DNA of 64,000 bases, from positions 186,001-250,000 of the forward strand of contig CAUEYX010000001.1 in NCBI GenBank assembly GCA_959022495.1, given 5' to 3'. Below the pieces are notes generated by a model that had not been told where the DNA came from, did not search any database, and saw only the letters and a list, made by a program, of their open reading frames with translations. This DNA comes from an uncultured Lachnospiraceae bacterium. Its GTDB lineage: Bacteria > Bacillota > Clostridia > Lachnospirales > Lachnospiraceae. The position numbers and the translations under genes are program-made. Positions 1-8,537 of this stretch are shown here, in pieces. Each line of letters starts with the position of its first letter. Within the stretch, counting starts at the first letter, position 1.

Positions 1-371
1 TTTTTTATGGCCACATGGGGCTGCCGGTTCCAATATTCCCGAGCAACAGCAGGCCGCATTGTTCCGGGTATCTGTTAATTCCTTGCTTTTTTCTTGCGTT
101 TTTAGTTCAGCTATTTTCATATAGTACTGTACATGGTATAAAGGAGATGTGTTTTGCACTGCATCACACCCCACTTTGAGGTGCAGGATCAACAGTACAA
201 ACTGAGCAGGCAATAACTTTGTAAAGGAGTTGTGAAGCCGGGCCGCCGGGCGGCAGCAGACTGCATATACGCACATCTGTGGGACAGTTGTATGTTCCAT
301 GGGTGTGCTGTTTTTATAATCTTTTGAGGATGATTCCAATTTAGAAATTTTCAGGAAAGGGGTTTTTGAAC
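1..371 (+). promoter_or_regulatory. Leader region of pyk
   Basis: No convincing gene is visible in this stretch. A TATAAT at 315-320 is a candidate -10 box for pyk, with only a weak -35 candidate upstream. A short GC-rich inverted repeat lies near 235-255. AGGAAAGGGG at about 353-361 is the pyk ribosome binding site. A 31-codon frame from a GTG near 231 has AAAGGAG in front but biased, low-complexity composition; I do not call it. Confidence 0.4.
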
Positions 372-1799
372 ATGCGTAAGACAAAAATCATTTGTACCAT
401 CGGGCCCGCCTGCGAGGACGAAGAAATTTTAACGCAGATGTGCCGGAACGGCATGAACGTGGCGCGGTTGAATTTTTCACACGGAACGCACGAAGAGCAT
501 CTGAAAAAATTACAACTCATTAAAAAGGTAAGGGAAAAGCTGAATCTTCCGATTGCAATTATGCTGGACACAAAAGGCCCCGAGTATCGGATCAAAACGT
601 TCAAAAATAAAAAGGTTACTCTGGCGGAAGGAGATAGTTTCACTTTTACGACCGATGATGTGGAAGGAAATAAAAAACAGGTTTCTGTCAACTATACGCA
701 CCTGATGGAAGAGTTGAGCGTCGGGGATACCATTCTGTTAAATAACGGTCTGCTGTCCTTTGAAGTACAGGAAATAAAGGGGAATAACGCTGTCTGCAAA
801 GTGCTTGCAGGCGGCGAGTTGTCAGACCGTAAGAGCATGAATTTTCCGAACAAGGTTTTGAAACACGATTTCCTAAGTGAGCAGGACAAAGAGGATCTTT
901 TGTTCGGAATCAAGCAGGGGATTGATTTTGTGGCGGCGTCCTTTGTGTCAGTCAAAGAAGACGTCCTGGCAATCCGGAGATTACTGGACGAGAATCATGG
1001 GGAGAATATCCGGATCATCGCAAAGATCGAAAACCGTTCTGGAGTAGAGAACATCGAGGGAATCTGTGAAGCAGCGGACGGAATCATGGTCGCGCGCGGC
1101 GACCTGGGCGTTGAGATCCCTTATATGGAAGTTCCGTCCATTCAGAAATATCTGATCCACAAATGCCGGCTGCTTGGCAAACTGGTTATCACCGCAACGG
1201 AAATGCTGGAGTCCATGATCCACAATCCGAGACCAACGCGCGCCGAAATATCGGATGTGGCAAATGCGGTTTACGACGGCTCCTCCGCCCTGATGCTGTC
1301 TGGGGAAACCGCCGCAGGGAAATATCCGGCTAAGGCGGTCAAAAATATGGCTGAAATTGCGGAGTATACAGAGCAGGGCATTGATTATAAGCGCTGGTTT
1401 ACCACAACGGATTATCCGATCCAGAATAACCTGGATGCGGTTTCCCATGCGACCTGTGCGATGGCGATCGACGTAAAAGCGAAATGCATTGTGGTCAGTT
1501 CCCTTTCCGGATGTACCGCACGCATGGTCAGCCGTTTCCGGTGCCCGGCAGATATTATTGGCACTACCACGAACGAGAGAGTGTGGAGACAGTTGAACCT
1601 CAGCTGGGGCATTACACCGATACTGAACGAAAAGTATCCGTCGCTTGACGTTGTGTTCTACCAGGCTCTTCTTCAGGCAGAAAAAGTGCTTCATCTGCAG
1701 GAAGGGGAAAATGTTGTTCTGACAGGCGGGCAGATTGATGCCGGTTCTGGGAATACGAATACCATTAAAGTGGAACATATCCAGGGAAAGAGGGGATAA
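372..1799 (+). CDS. pyk: Pyruvate kinase
   Basis: Converts phosphoenolpyruvate and ADP to pyruvate and ATP, the last step of glycolysis, in the cytosol. The 475-residue product opens with the family signature RKTKIICTIGPA, carries the MVARGDLGVE active-site segment near residue 238 and ITATEMLESM after it, and ends after the regulatory C domain. It lacks the extra PEP-utiliser-like C-terminal domain found in many Bacillus-type enzymes (about 580 residues). ATG at 372 is preferred to the in-frame TTG at 366 because AGGAAAGGGG sits about 10 nt upstream. The next gene starts 3 nt after the stop, so the two are probably cotranscribed. Confidence 0.96.
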   Translation: MRKTKIICTIGPACEDEEILTQMCRNGMNVARLNFSHGTHEEHLKKLQLIKKVREKLNLPIAIMLDTKGPEYRIKTFKNKKVTLAEGDSFTFTTDDVEGNKKQVSVNYTHLMEELSVGDTILLNNGLLSFEVQEIKGNNAVCKVLAGGELSDRKSMNFPNKVLKHDFLSEQDKEDLLFGIKQGIDFVAASFVSVKEDVLAIRRLLDENHGENIRIIAKIENRSGVENIEGICEAADGIMVARGDLGVEIPYMEVPSIQKYLIHKCRLLGKLVITATEMLESMIHNPRPTRAEISDVANAVYDGSSALMLSGETAAGKYPAKAVKNMAEIAEYTEQGIDYKRWFTTTDYPIQNNLDAVSHATCAMAIDVKAKCIVVSSLSGCTARMVSRFRCPADIIGTTTNERVWRQLNLSWGITPILNEKYPSLDVVFYQALLQAEKVLHLQEGENVVLTGGQIDAGSGNTNTIKVEHIQGKRG

Positions 1800-1802
1800 G
1801 CG

Positions 1803-2435
1803 GTGAAGATCATAACAATCAGCTATGAGTTTGGAAGCGGTGGATGTGAACTGGGAAAGCGACTTTCCCGGGCGCTTGGCGCAGCATATTATGACAGGGA
1901 AATAGCGGCTGAGATTGCCCGCATGTCAAAAACAGACGTGGAACAGATTGAAAACATGCTGAGTGAAGAATTTACACCCTTTTCCACATATATCCCCCGC
2001 TATCCATTTGGCAGGATTCCGCCAAACGCCCTCTATCCAATGCGGCTTCTTTCCAGACAGAGGGAGGTATTGGAACGGATTGCCAGAAAAAATAAAGACT
2101 GTGTCATCGTAGGACATGGTGCGGATGTAGCACTCGCAGGATATCGTCCCTTTAAAATTTTTGTTTATGCCGATATGCCATCTAAAATTGAACAATGCAG
2201 ACAGGGAATCTTCGCGGACGAACATCTCACAGAGAAAAAGATTGCAAAAAAGATCAAAAAAATTGACAGAGTAAGTGCATCTTATCATAACGCAGTCACA
2301 AACCTTACCTGGGGAAACAAAAGGGGATACCATCTTTGTATTAACACTTCAAATATAGAAATACCAACGATTGTCCCCTGGATTACCTCCTATTCTTTGG
2401 ACTGGTTTCGGAACCGGGATGAGAAAAAGCAGTAA
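1803..2435 (+). CDS. Cytidylate kinase-like family protein
   Basis: A 210-residue protein with the N-terminus MKIITISYEFGSGGCELGK, a P-loop-like segment typical of the cytidylate-kinase-like family (AAK6/Cmk2 type). A central VIVGHGADVAL segment and a FKIFVYADM strand fit the P-loop kinase fold. Substrate cannot be told from sequence; members of this family are often named cytidylate kinase without biochemical proof. Start is GTG at 1803, directly behind pyk (3 nt gap), which suggests translational coupling. A strong hairpin follows at 2488-2515. Confidence 0.8.
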   Translation: MKIITISYEFGSGGCELGKRLSRALGAAYYDREIAAEIARMSKTDVEQIENMLSEEFTPFSTYIPRYPFGRIPPNALYPMRLLSRQREVLERIARKNKDCVIVGHGADVALAGYRPFKIFVYADMPSKIEQCRQGIFADEHLTEKKIAKKIKKIDRVSASYHNAVTNLTWGNKRGYHLCINTSNIEIPTIVPWITSYSLDWFRNRDEKKQ

Positions 2436-2487
2436 ACTGTATGCGGCAATTTATATACCAAAACCGATCCTTGCGGCATAGATTTCA

Positions 2488-2515
2488 TGAACCGGGCGGC
2501 GTAAGCTGCCCGGTT
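2488..2515. terminator. Hairpin between cmk-like gene and mobile element
   Basis: GAACCGGGCGGC and GCTGCCCGGTTC form a 12-bp stem (one G-U) with a GTAA loop, followed by CTTTG. It could end the pyk transcript on the plus strand and also the leftward operon of the mobile element. It lies close to the left edge of the element, but I see no copy of the tRNA-Arg 3' end here that would mark an attachment site. Confidence 0.6.
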
Positions 2516-2521
2516 CTTTGC

Positions 2522-2713
2522 TTATTGCTCTATATCCCGGAAGTACCGGATACACTTCAGCAGTTCCACTGCCAGTTCCTGATAGAGATCCTCATCAAAT
2601 CTCCCGTTGACCAGCGCGTTCCTGATCAGCAGAGGACGATACATGGCAAAGATCTCTTCCTTCGCCTCTATATCCCCACATTTTGCCCGGAATAATAATT
2701 CATCAAAACTCAT
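2522..2713 (-). CDS. Small HTH-domain protein of conjugative-transposon type
   Basis: A 63-residue acidic helical protein starting MSFDELLFRAKCGDIEAKEE and containing MYRPLLIRNALVNGRFDEDLYQEL. This resembles the short helix-turn-helix (HTH_16-like) regulators next to a sigma-like gene in Tn916-type elements. The start overlaps the last codons of the upstream sigma-like gene (2703-3155) by 11 nt, so the pair is probably translationally coupled. Function in regulating element transfer or excision is inferred from this gene pairing, not from direct evidence. Confidence 0.72.
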   Translation of the reverse strand: MSFDELLFRAKCGDIEAKEEIFAMYRPLLIRNALVNGRFDEDLYQELAVELLKCIRYFRDIEQ

Positions 2714-3155
2714 TGCGCTTGTCCCCCATTCTTTTACGTATCTTCCTGATTGCATAATAGTAGATATCCTTGCATCTGGATTCTGTAAGCCCGGTAATAT
2801 GGCTCATTTCCACAAAGGAGCGCTCCTCGAACACATGTAGATAGATCAGCCTGCGTTCCTCCTCGCTAAGTTTTAGCAGGGATTTCACAAGTTTTTCATC
2901 CGCCAGTTCACCCCACCGAGGAAACTGGCCTCGTGCCTCATCCAACAGAAGATGTTCCCGGTGATTGCTCTCCTGCATTTCCTCAAAGGTAATCCGTTCC
3001 TCAAGTTCCGCAATCTCCTCGATCAGAAATGTATTTTTCTGGGATTTGATTTTCTTCTCCAAATAAGCTCTCCTGCGCCCTTTGATGAATTCCAGCAAAT
3101 ATGCTGTAAAGTGGTTTCTGGTTTTATCTCCAGTATAAGTATATTTTTCACTCAT
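2703..3155 (-). CDS. RNA polymerase sigma-70-like factor of mobile element
   Basis: A 150-residue protein with a C-terminal sigma region 4-like helix-turn-helix: LSEEERRLIYLHVFEERSFV, then ITGLTESRCKDIYYYAIRKI. The N-terminal half is lysine/glutamate rich. Such proteins sit at the ends of Tn916-like and other Bacillota integrative elements and are thought to control element genes. ATG at 3155 is chosen because GGAGGA sits 7 nt upstream; an in-frame ATG at 3179 overlaps that site. The small HTH gene follows with an overlap. Confidence 0.8.
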   Translation of the reverse strand: MSEKYTYTGDKTRNHFTAYLLEFIKGRRRAYLEKKIKSQKNTFLIEEIAELEERITFEEMQESNHREHLLLDEARGQFPRWGELADEKLVKSLLKLSEEERRLIYLHVFEERSFVEMSHITGLTESRCKDIYYYAIRKIRKRMGDKRNEF

Positions 3156-3549
3156 TTTGTATTCCTCCATGAATTTCATTTGTAGCTTCGATGAAATTCA
3201 CGGAGGAGGAGAGCGGCACTTGAAGAAGCGCTCTTTTTGCAAAAAAATAAGACCGGTTCCTGCCATTGGCAGTCCAGTCTCTTCCTTTCGCCTTTTCGGA
3301 GGGCAGGCAGTATATGCGTTTTCAATCAACGCATATACTGCATATAACAAAGCTGCGTTTCTCGTAATCAAACAAAGGATTTTTTTGAGATTATCGCAGC
3401 ACGGTTCTTATCCATACGGTACTTTTCACCTTATCTTTCGCACATTTCCTCTCTTTATATGTATTATATCGCATATCAGCATGTAATATAGCGCATTTTA
3501 TATACTGCTTGTTTACGGTAAAATATATGCTGGAAATGAGGTGATAAGG
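3156..3549. promoter_or_regulatory. Divergent control region with palindromes
   Basis: No gene is supported here. The region separates the leftward sigma-like gene from a rightward XRE regulator. It holds a perfect inverted repeat, GCAGTATATGCGTT (3307-3320) and its complement (3328-3341), with a 7-nt loop. Nearer the XRE gene, two related short motifs, TATCGCAT and ATAGCGCAT, occur within about 3465-3500. They are plausible operator sites for the XRE protein encoded at 3550-3894. Confidence 0.5.
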
Positions 3550-3894
3550 ATGTATAAACAACGGTTAGGAGATGCTGTAAAAGAAGAGCGGCTTCGCAGG
3601 AACCTATCTCAAAATACACTCGCAGAAAAATCTGGCGTATCCCTGCGGACAATCTCAGATATAGAGAACTATAAAGCGAATCCTCGTTTTGACAATCTCT
3701 GTTCACTTGCGTCCTATCTGAACCTTTCTATTGATATGGTAATCAAGAAGCAAGTCCATATAAGCGGCAGTTCAACTATGCAGCAGATTCTGAAAGAACT
3801 CAGTACCTGTTCTGAAGAAGAACAGGAAATTGTACTGCATACGCTGAGAGGTCTTCTGAAAGGATTGCATGCCCGAACAGAACCCCCTACATAA
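3550..3894 (+). CDS. XRE-family transcriptional regulator
   Basis: A 114-residue protein with an N-terminal HTH of the Cro/C1 type: RLGDAVKEERLRRNLSQNTL, then GVSLRTISDIENYKANPRF, near residues 3-55, followed by a helical tail (STCSEEEQEIVLHTLRGLLK). It probably represses genes of the mobile element and itself. ATG at 3550 is preferred to the GTG at 3541 because GAGGTGAT lies about 7 nt in front. It is one of only a few rightward genes on the element, facing away from the sigma-like gene across a palindrome-rich gap. Confidence 0.85.
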   Translation: MYKQRLGDAVKEERLRRNLSQNTLAEKSGVSLRTISDIENYKANPRFDNLCSLASYLNLSIDMVIKKQVHISGSSTMQQILKELSTCSEEEQEIVLHTLRGLLKGLHARTEPPT

Positions 3895-4009
3895 CTGTTT
3901 TTATTTTAAATGATATTTTTGGGAAAAGTTTAGCAAAATTTTATGAATTTTCTCTTGGATTTCTCAACAAAAGGGAGAGATGGATATCCATTCTCCCCCA
4001 CATTCTGTT

Positions 4010-4402
4010 CTACATATTTTTGAAGGCAGCCATTGCATCTGCAATTTCCCGCACCATCGTTTCATCTAGCGGCGGTTCTTCCTCGTTTAAATCCTGTACC
4101 ATTTCCGTCTCCGGTGTGCTTTTCTGTGTGGAAGTTCCGGCTGTCACCTGATCAGTAAACTGCTGTGGAAAGATTGCCAGTCGTTCCATTTCCTGCCGGA
4201 TCAGCAGACGTACCATCGCCTGGATGCCCTCCTGCGTCATCCCTCCGTCTCCACCAGGTTTTCTTCCCGTATACTGCAGGATGGCATCCGCAATCAGCGC
4301 TGCCTTTTTATCCGTGGCGTTTAAAATCTCTACCACTTCCTGATGTTCCGGGTTCTTCCGGTCAAAGCCTATGGTAAACACATATGGATTTTTCTTTCCC
4401 AC
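4010..4402 (-). CDS. ParR-like partition partner protein
   Basis: A 130-residue protein with an N-terminal segment FTIGFDRKNPEHQEVVEILN followed by KKAALIADAILQYTG, resembling the small DNA-binding adaptor encoded next to ParM-like actins. The C-terminal half is acidic and low complexity (EMVQDLNEEEPPLDE). It starts with GTG 6 nt after the ParM/StbA stop, so the two form one unit. By analogy with ParMRC systems it would bind a centromere-like site and the actin filament. The role rests on position and weak similarity. Confidence 0.65.
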   Translation of the reverse strand: MGKKNPYVFTIGFDRKNPEHQEVVEILNATDKKAALIADAILQYTGRKPGGDGGMTQEGIQAMVRLLIRQEMERLAIFPQQFTDQVTAGTSTQKSTPETEMVQDLNEEEPPLDETMVREIADAMAAFKNM

Positions 4403-4408
4403 GATTTA

Positions 4409-5341
4409 TCACTTCCCTGCCTGCATACTGCGGTAAAGGATTTCATATCCTTTCGCATTTGCAAAAATATCATCTATAAACTGATACTTGACCAATCGAC
4501 TGGATTTTTCCAAAAACTCCCTCAGCAGAATGGCGCCGCCGCCGATAAATACCGTATAGGTGGATTTCGTATCAATCCCCAGTTCCCGGACACTGCTCAA
4601 AAGATCTGTGACAAAATTTCTCGCCATGCGTTCTACTGTATGTACTACATCTTCCGGATAGTATTCTGTCTTTCCCTCCAGAATGCTGTTTATGTCTATT
4701 TCCTCCAGCAAAATATCATGGTCCCCATTGACAGCAGAGATAATTTCATTATACATGGTGATAACACCCTTTTCCATGGAGTAACAGTAATCCAGGCAGG
4801 GAATCCCTTTTCGCATCATCAGGATATCCGTAGTAAATCCGCCAATGTCAATGCCAACTACTTTGGGGATCTTACGGATTATCTCCTGTTTCGTCATCAT
4901 AGCTGCATATGCCTGGGGATATACTGCCACATCCTGAAGACAGATATTGTAGGTTTTCCCTTTGTAAATCAGCTTCCGTACCTTCCCATCACCAAGAAAG
5001 TACGTGCGGTATTTCCCTGCCAGTTCCGCATAATGCTTTGGCGGAAGTCCAATGGGGAGAGATACCTCAACAACATCCTCTTTCGTCACCTCACCTGTGC
5101 GCTCCAGTTCCTTTGCGATAGCAAAATCTGTAAGAACAGAAAAACGCTCATCCTGCGTTTTATTCCTCTGGTACGGAATCCGTCTGTCACTGAGTACATA
5201 ATACCGCTCGCCAGTCTGAAGAAACTCTTCCTGTCCTTCCGGTTTCCGGTCTGCAAGAGCCAGTCCCGTCTTAAAGATAAAATGTTTCGTCTTCATATTC
5301 CAGTTTCCGTGATCCACTGGAATTGTAAGTTTTTTTATCAT
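4409..5341 (-). CDS. ParM/StbA-family actin-like segregation ATPase
   Basis: A 310-residue actin-fold protein. It starts MIKKLTIPVDHGNWNMK (phosphate-1-like segment), has VVGIDIGGFTTDILMMRKG near residue 160 (phosphate-2 type motif) and YTVFIGGGAILLREFLE near residue 270 (adenosine-binding motif). This order matches ParM/StbA and the actin-like proteins of Bacillota plasmids and integrative elements, which move or stabilise DNA copies. ATG follows AAGGAGCG with good spacing. Its partner follows after 6 nt. Its presence suggests that the element has, or once had, an autonomous circular stage. Confidence 0.85.
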   Translation of the reverse strand: MIKKLTIPVDHGNWNMKTKHFIFKTGLALADRKPEGQEEFLQTGERYYVLSDRRIPYQRNKTQDERFSVLTDFAIAKELERTGEVTKEDVVEVSLPIGLPPKHYAELAGKYRTYFLGDGKVRKLIYKGKTYNICLQDVAVYPQAYAAMMTKQEIIRKIPKVVGIDIGGFTTDILMMRKGIPCLDYCYSMEKGVITMYNEIISAVNGDHDILLEEIDINSILEGKTEYYPEDVVHTVERMARNFVTDLLSSVRELGIDTKSTYTVFIGGGAILLREFLEKSSRLVKYQFIDDIFANAKGYEILYRSMQAGK

Positions 5342-5428
5342 AATTGTACGCTCCTTTTCTGATTTTCTACTTATTGCATACGCAGGAGATATGTAGATAG
5401 CAACTTCTTTGAGTTAGAAAAACAAAAA

Positions 5429-5474
5429 GCAAGAATATCCTGTCATTCTTTTTCTATCCAACCGGATATCTTGC
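5429..5474. repeat. Inverted repeat upstream of the ParM-like gene
   Basis: GCAAGAATATCC (5429-5440) and GGATATCTTGC (5464-5474) form an imperfect inverted repeat in the 168-nt gap between the unknown gene at 5510-5941 and the ParM-like gene. It could be a terminator for the upstream gene or part of a centromere-like site. The sequence does not decide between these. Confidence 0.35.
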
Positions 5475-5509
5475 ACTATTTCTCATCCAGTCTTTTCTAA
5501 GTTTTCCTC

Positions 5510-5941
5510 CTAAACTGCATATTTTTTATATTCATCTGGGAACACCGTCTTTGCTTTTTCCGGCAGTATCCGGCAAAATAATTCCATATATCTGTCAAAA
5601 GCCTCATTACTTAACGGAGATGCCAGGGAAGCCAGACTCCATAACAGCAACTCTTCTTCCTCCGTATCATAGACCGAGCCTTGAGAAATTCCGTTTCCGT
5701 TATAAACCGGTTTGGGAATACGACTGATTTCCTTTAGTTCCGCTTTAGTTTCTGCTTTCAAAATCATCACGATCTTTTTTCGCACAAATTCCTCTATGAT
5801 TTCCGGAAGCAGCCAGCGCCCTTGATACTGCACGGCACGCTGAAATATAATAGCCAATGCCTCTTTCCTTGCCTGCTGAAGTTTATCATTCTCCAGTTGT
5901 TCTATTTTCAATAAGCCATTTTGATATTCTTGTTCCAACAT
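5510..5941 (-). CDS. Hypothetical protein of the mobile element
   Basis: A 143-residue protein I do not recognise. It is predicted helical, with a charged N-terminus (LEQEYQNGLLKIEQLENDKL), a central ILKAETKAELKEISRIP segment and an acidic stretch (YDTEEEELLLWSLASLA). No membrane segment or signal peptide is seen. ATG at 5941 is chosen because GGAGGG lies 7 nt upstream; a longer frame to 5986 has no such site. It sits between the nucleotidyltransferase and the partition pair, all in the same direction. Confidence 0.7.
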   Translation of the reverse strand: MLEQEYQNGLLKIEQLENDKLQQARKEALAIIFQRAVQYQGRWLLPEIIEEFVRKKIVMILKAETKAELKEISRIPKPVYNGNGISQGSVYDTEEEELLLWSLASLASPLSNEAFDRYMELFCRILPEKAKTVFPDEYKKYAV

Positions 5942-6014
5942 AATTGTCCCTCCACAAAAAAACCGGCATGGTGTTTTCATTCCCATACCGGTGTAAGTAT
6001 TGTTACTATTTTGT

Positions 6015-6095
6015 TTATTCCAATGAAGCCAGATATTTTTCTACCATATCCACAACTTCTCTGGTGCCTCCTGTATCATCCAGTTTAGGCTGCAT
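6015..6095 (-). CDS. Possible 26-residue ORF overlapping the nucleotidyltransferase end
   Basis: An ATG inside the last codons of the nucleotidyltransferase gene opens a 26-codon frame, reading MQPKLDDTGGTREVVDMVEK and ending ASLE. It has no clear ribosome binding site of its own but could be coupled to the upstream gene. It may be a genuine short peptide or the remnant of a partner gene. I cannot assign a function. Confidence 0.3.
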   Translation of the reverse strand: MQPKLDDTGGTREVVDMVEKYLASLE

Positions 6096-6423
6096 ACAGT
6101 TCCACTCCCTCCTTTTTGATGGTATTATAAAATGGATATGCCCGGAGCCATTTTTCAAAATGGTCTTTGTTTTTTACGATTGGCATTATCATTAAATCAT
6201 AATCAAAATTATATTCAAAGGTAAGGTCGGAAAGATCATGCCCTCTGCTTTGGATTTCCTCGTCCGATAAATCTACTAAAATCATAATGTCGATATCAGA
6301 ATCTGCCCGGAAATCACCTCTTGCATAAGAACCGTACAAGATAACCGCCTTTAGCCTGTTTCCATACATCTGCTGTAAATCTTTTACATATTTCTGGAGC
6401 AGCCTCTCCATATCCTGAGACAT
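6085..6423 (-). CDS. MNT-type nucleotidyltransferase domain protein
   Basis: A 112-residue minimal nucleotidyltransferase. The motif GSYARGDFRADSDIDIMILV (near residues 31-50) carries the GS and DxD metal-binding residues of the pol-beta superfamily. Such MNT proteins are usually the antitoxin half of HEPN/MNT pairs or stand-alone enzymes that AMPylate a partner. No HEPN gene lies beside it; only a 26-codon frame overlaps its end. ATG follows AAAGGAGGG. Its target is unknown. Confidence 0.85.
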   Translation of the reverse strand: MSQDMERLLQKYVKDLQQMYGNRLKAVILYGSYARGDFRADSDIDIMILVDLSDEEIQSRGHDLSDLTFEYNFDYDLMIMPIVKNKDHFEKWLRAYPFYNTIKKEGVELYAA

Positions 6424-6492
6424 AGAATCCCTCCTTTCCTCTTTCTAATTCTAATATATCCATTTTCACACATGAAATCAATGTGTCTTTCC

Positions 6493-7266
6493 TTAAATTT
6501 CATCCTCGCCTACAAGTTTCCCATGCACCAGATAACGGTAGTCACGCCTGCTGTTTACGCAGGTGGAAAGCGTCACCACACGGTCTGTTTCCGTTGGTCT
6601 GATGCCCGTATCATATCCGGCATAGGAAAGGATGCGTTCCAGGAAATCTCTAAAATCAGTATCTCCCGGAAATGCGTAAGTATATGCTTCGCTTCCAACG
6701 GATCCGGCATAACAGGAAAAAATCTGATATTTCAGGATATGCCCCGGTATGTAAAGATAAAAGTATGGATACGTCTCCCAGAGCGACTGGTCTGCATAAT
6801 CAGAGAGTGTGCCGAACATACTGCCATTTTTCATGTTATGTCCATAGATAATCGTATTTTTGTCCGTAAAGTCCGTCTGGTTATGGTAATCCAGAAAGAT
6901 ACTTCCGCTGCTGTTGTATTCCCCGGTAAACAGATGGTGCAGATAATAGGTATTGTCTGTCCCCTGCACTACCGGATAGCTGACCGACAGCGCCGGAATT
7001 TCAATCCAGGCTGCCACATCCGGATTCATTTCCTTCAGTCTGTCAAAATCCACTTTCAGATAATCCTCCGGTGTTTCCGCGGCGTTTGCCGTTTCCTCCT
7101 CCGGTCTGTCTTCTGGTTTCTCCACAAATTCTTCCAGTTCCTTATAGGTGTCTTCTCCTTCCTTGTATTCGCCATAGATGCCCTTTAGTTTCCACGCTGC
7201 AAGTAAAAGAGCGCCTGCAGCCAGCAGGATGCCAGCCAGGAAGATCAGTTTTTCTCCCCGTTTCAC
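6493..7266 (-). CDS. srtB: Class B sortase
   Basis: A membrane-anchored cysteine transpeptidase of 257 residues. It starts with a GTG (VKRGEKLIFLAG) 1 nt after the primase-like gene stop, with GAGAGGAGA 7 nt upstream. An N-terminal membrane segment (FLAGILLAAGALLLAAW) leads into the sortase barrel. The catalytic His lies in IIYGHNMKNGSMFG, the Cys in VVTLSTCVNS, and the Arg in the following RRDYRYLVHG. Class B sortases of Bacillota integrative elements are thought to anchor transfer-related surface proteins. No substrate with a classical sorting signal is encoded on the visible part of the element. Confidence 0.92.
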   Translation of the reverse strand: MKRGEKLIFLAGILLAAGALLLAAWKLKGIYGEYKEGEDTYKELEEFVEKPEDRPEEETANAAETPEDYLKVDFDRLKEMNPDVAAWIEIPALSVSYPVVQGTDNTYYLHHLFTGEYNSSGSIFLDYHNQTDFTDKNTIIYGHNMKNGSMFGTLSDYADQSLWETYPYFYLYIPGHILKYQIFSCYAGSVGSEAYTYAFPGDTDFRDFLERILSYAGYDTGIRPTETDRVVTLSTCVNSRRDYRYLVHGKLVGEDEI

Positions 7267-7267
7267 T

Positions 7268-8476
7268 CTATCTCTCCTCTCTCTGTACCTGCAAAGAGGC
7301 CGCGTTTGCAGCCTTCTTTGCATAGTAATAGTCATCAATTCCCTTAATGTTCCCGTTCCAGTCACCGCTTTCATCCTGATCCCAGACCATACGGATTACC
7401 GGCAGGGACATCTCCCGGCAGATTTCATAAACTTTCCCACAGGCGTTTTGGATAATCCGCCGCTTTTCCACCTTATATGGGCAGAACCGGGGCTTTTCCT
7501 CCAGGCTGCACTGGGCGCATTTATGGTACTGCCGGTCACAGACTGTTTTCAACTTTTTGTCCATGTCAAAAGTTTCCAACAGATATTTCATCTTTCTGTG
7601 CTGAAACTCCTCTAGTACTGGTGTCAGGCTTCGGTGCATATTCACGCCCGCCAGACAGATAAAGGTATATCCGGACAAGTAGTGCGCGATGGAACCTTTT
7701 AGTCCGCCTTCCGTCAGATAAATATTTTCTGCCTCCAGATCTCCAATCACATGAACCGGGCTTCCGGAGGATACGCCACCTGGATACCCTGCGCTGGAAA
7801 GCCAAATATATTTGTTATTGTCACGAGGATTGTCCAGCCGGATCTGAAATGCCTGGATTTCTCCCGACATAGCCTCCACCGGAATCAAAAAGCCGGAGTT
7901 TTTCGCCTTGAAATTCATGGTCCAGCCTCCCTCCTTATCCCGGTAAAATCCCGGAACGCCTTCCAGTACACAGCCTTTCTTTTGGAGTTCCTCCGTATAT
8001 TTGCGGAGTCCATACAGTGGAACACTTCGGTAGCGCCGCTGCCTGATCTGCTCCAAAGTCAGTCCCCGATTCATCAGGTTTTCCTTATGGGTGCTGTACA
8101 GGGGAAGCAGTTCCAGAAGTTCTGTATAAGTATGGTTGCGTACCTCAAGCGGAGCCAGTTCAGACTGTTCCGGCTCCTTTTTTTCGGCGTCCTGTCGCCG
8201 GGTTATCTCCCGGTATTCTCCTTTCCCAAGTGCCTCCCGAATTTCCCGGTTTGCTTCAGAGAAAGATACATGATGCAGGTCTGCATAAAGTTTCAACATC
8301 CCGCCGGAACCGTCACAGCGGTTGCACCGGAATACATTTTTCCCAGGACTGATATTCAGCCGTCCTTTCGTATCGTTGCAGAAAGGACAGTCATAGTAAT
8401 TCCCCCGCCGCTTATGAAGCCGCAGGAGATGGACCACATCGGTTATGTCATAATCAAATCCCGGTCCATCATACAT
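7268..8476 (-). CDS. CHC2 zinc-finger / toprim-like primase protein
   Basis: A 402-residue protein with an N-terminal DnaG-type zinc ribbon, CPFCNDTKGRLNI followed by VFRCNRCDGSGG (Cys pairs near residues 29-32 and 51-54). After this come a helical linker and a toprim-like part with VIGDLEAENIYLTEGGLKGS and a DMDKKLKTVC segment. A second Cys cluster (CAQCSLEEKPRFC) lies near residue 325. This layout is found in replication proteins of plasmids and integrative elements (DUF3854-like), so priming of element DNA is likely. ATG is preceded by AAAGGAGGG. Confidence 0.78.
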   Translation of the reverse strand: MYDGPGFDYDITDVVHLLRLHKRRGNYYDCPFCNDTKGRLNISPGKNVFRCNRCDGSGGMLKLYADLHHVSFSEANREIREALGKGEYREITRRQDAEKKEPEQSELAPLEVRNHTYTELLELLPLYSTHKENLMNRGLTLEQIRQRRYRSVPLYGLRKYTEELQKKGCVLEGVPGFYRDKEGGWTMNFKAKNSGFLIPVEAMSGEIQAFQIRLDNPRDNNKYIWLSSAGYPGGVSSGSPVHVIGDLEAENIYLTEGGLKGSIAHYLSGYTFICLAGVNMHRSLTPVLEEFQHRKMKYLLETFDMDKKLKTVCDRQYHKCAQCSLEEKPRFCPYKVEKRRIIQNACGKVYEICREMSLPVIRMVWDQDESGDWNGNIKGIDDYYYAKKAANAASLQVQREER

Positions 8477-8537
8477 CCCTGTCTGCCCTCCTTTCCCCCA
8501 CAGCCCTTTTGCAGGCTGTGGGATTTTGAGTTTCTTT

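Noticed and set aside
981..1778. Long antisense frame (265 codons) opposite pyk
   Set aside because: It is a shadow of the conserved pyk reading frame; no ribosome binding site and His/Arg/Cys-rich nonsense composition.
2436..2521. Left attachment site of the mobile element
   Set aside because: I searched for the tRNA-Arg 3' sequence seen at 21207-21240 and found no copy here, only a terminator-like hairpin.
4343..5362. 339-codon frame antisense to the ParM-like gene
   Set aside because: The ParM-like product on the other strand has clear actin-fold motifs; this frame has the Cys/His/Phe bias of a shadow.
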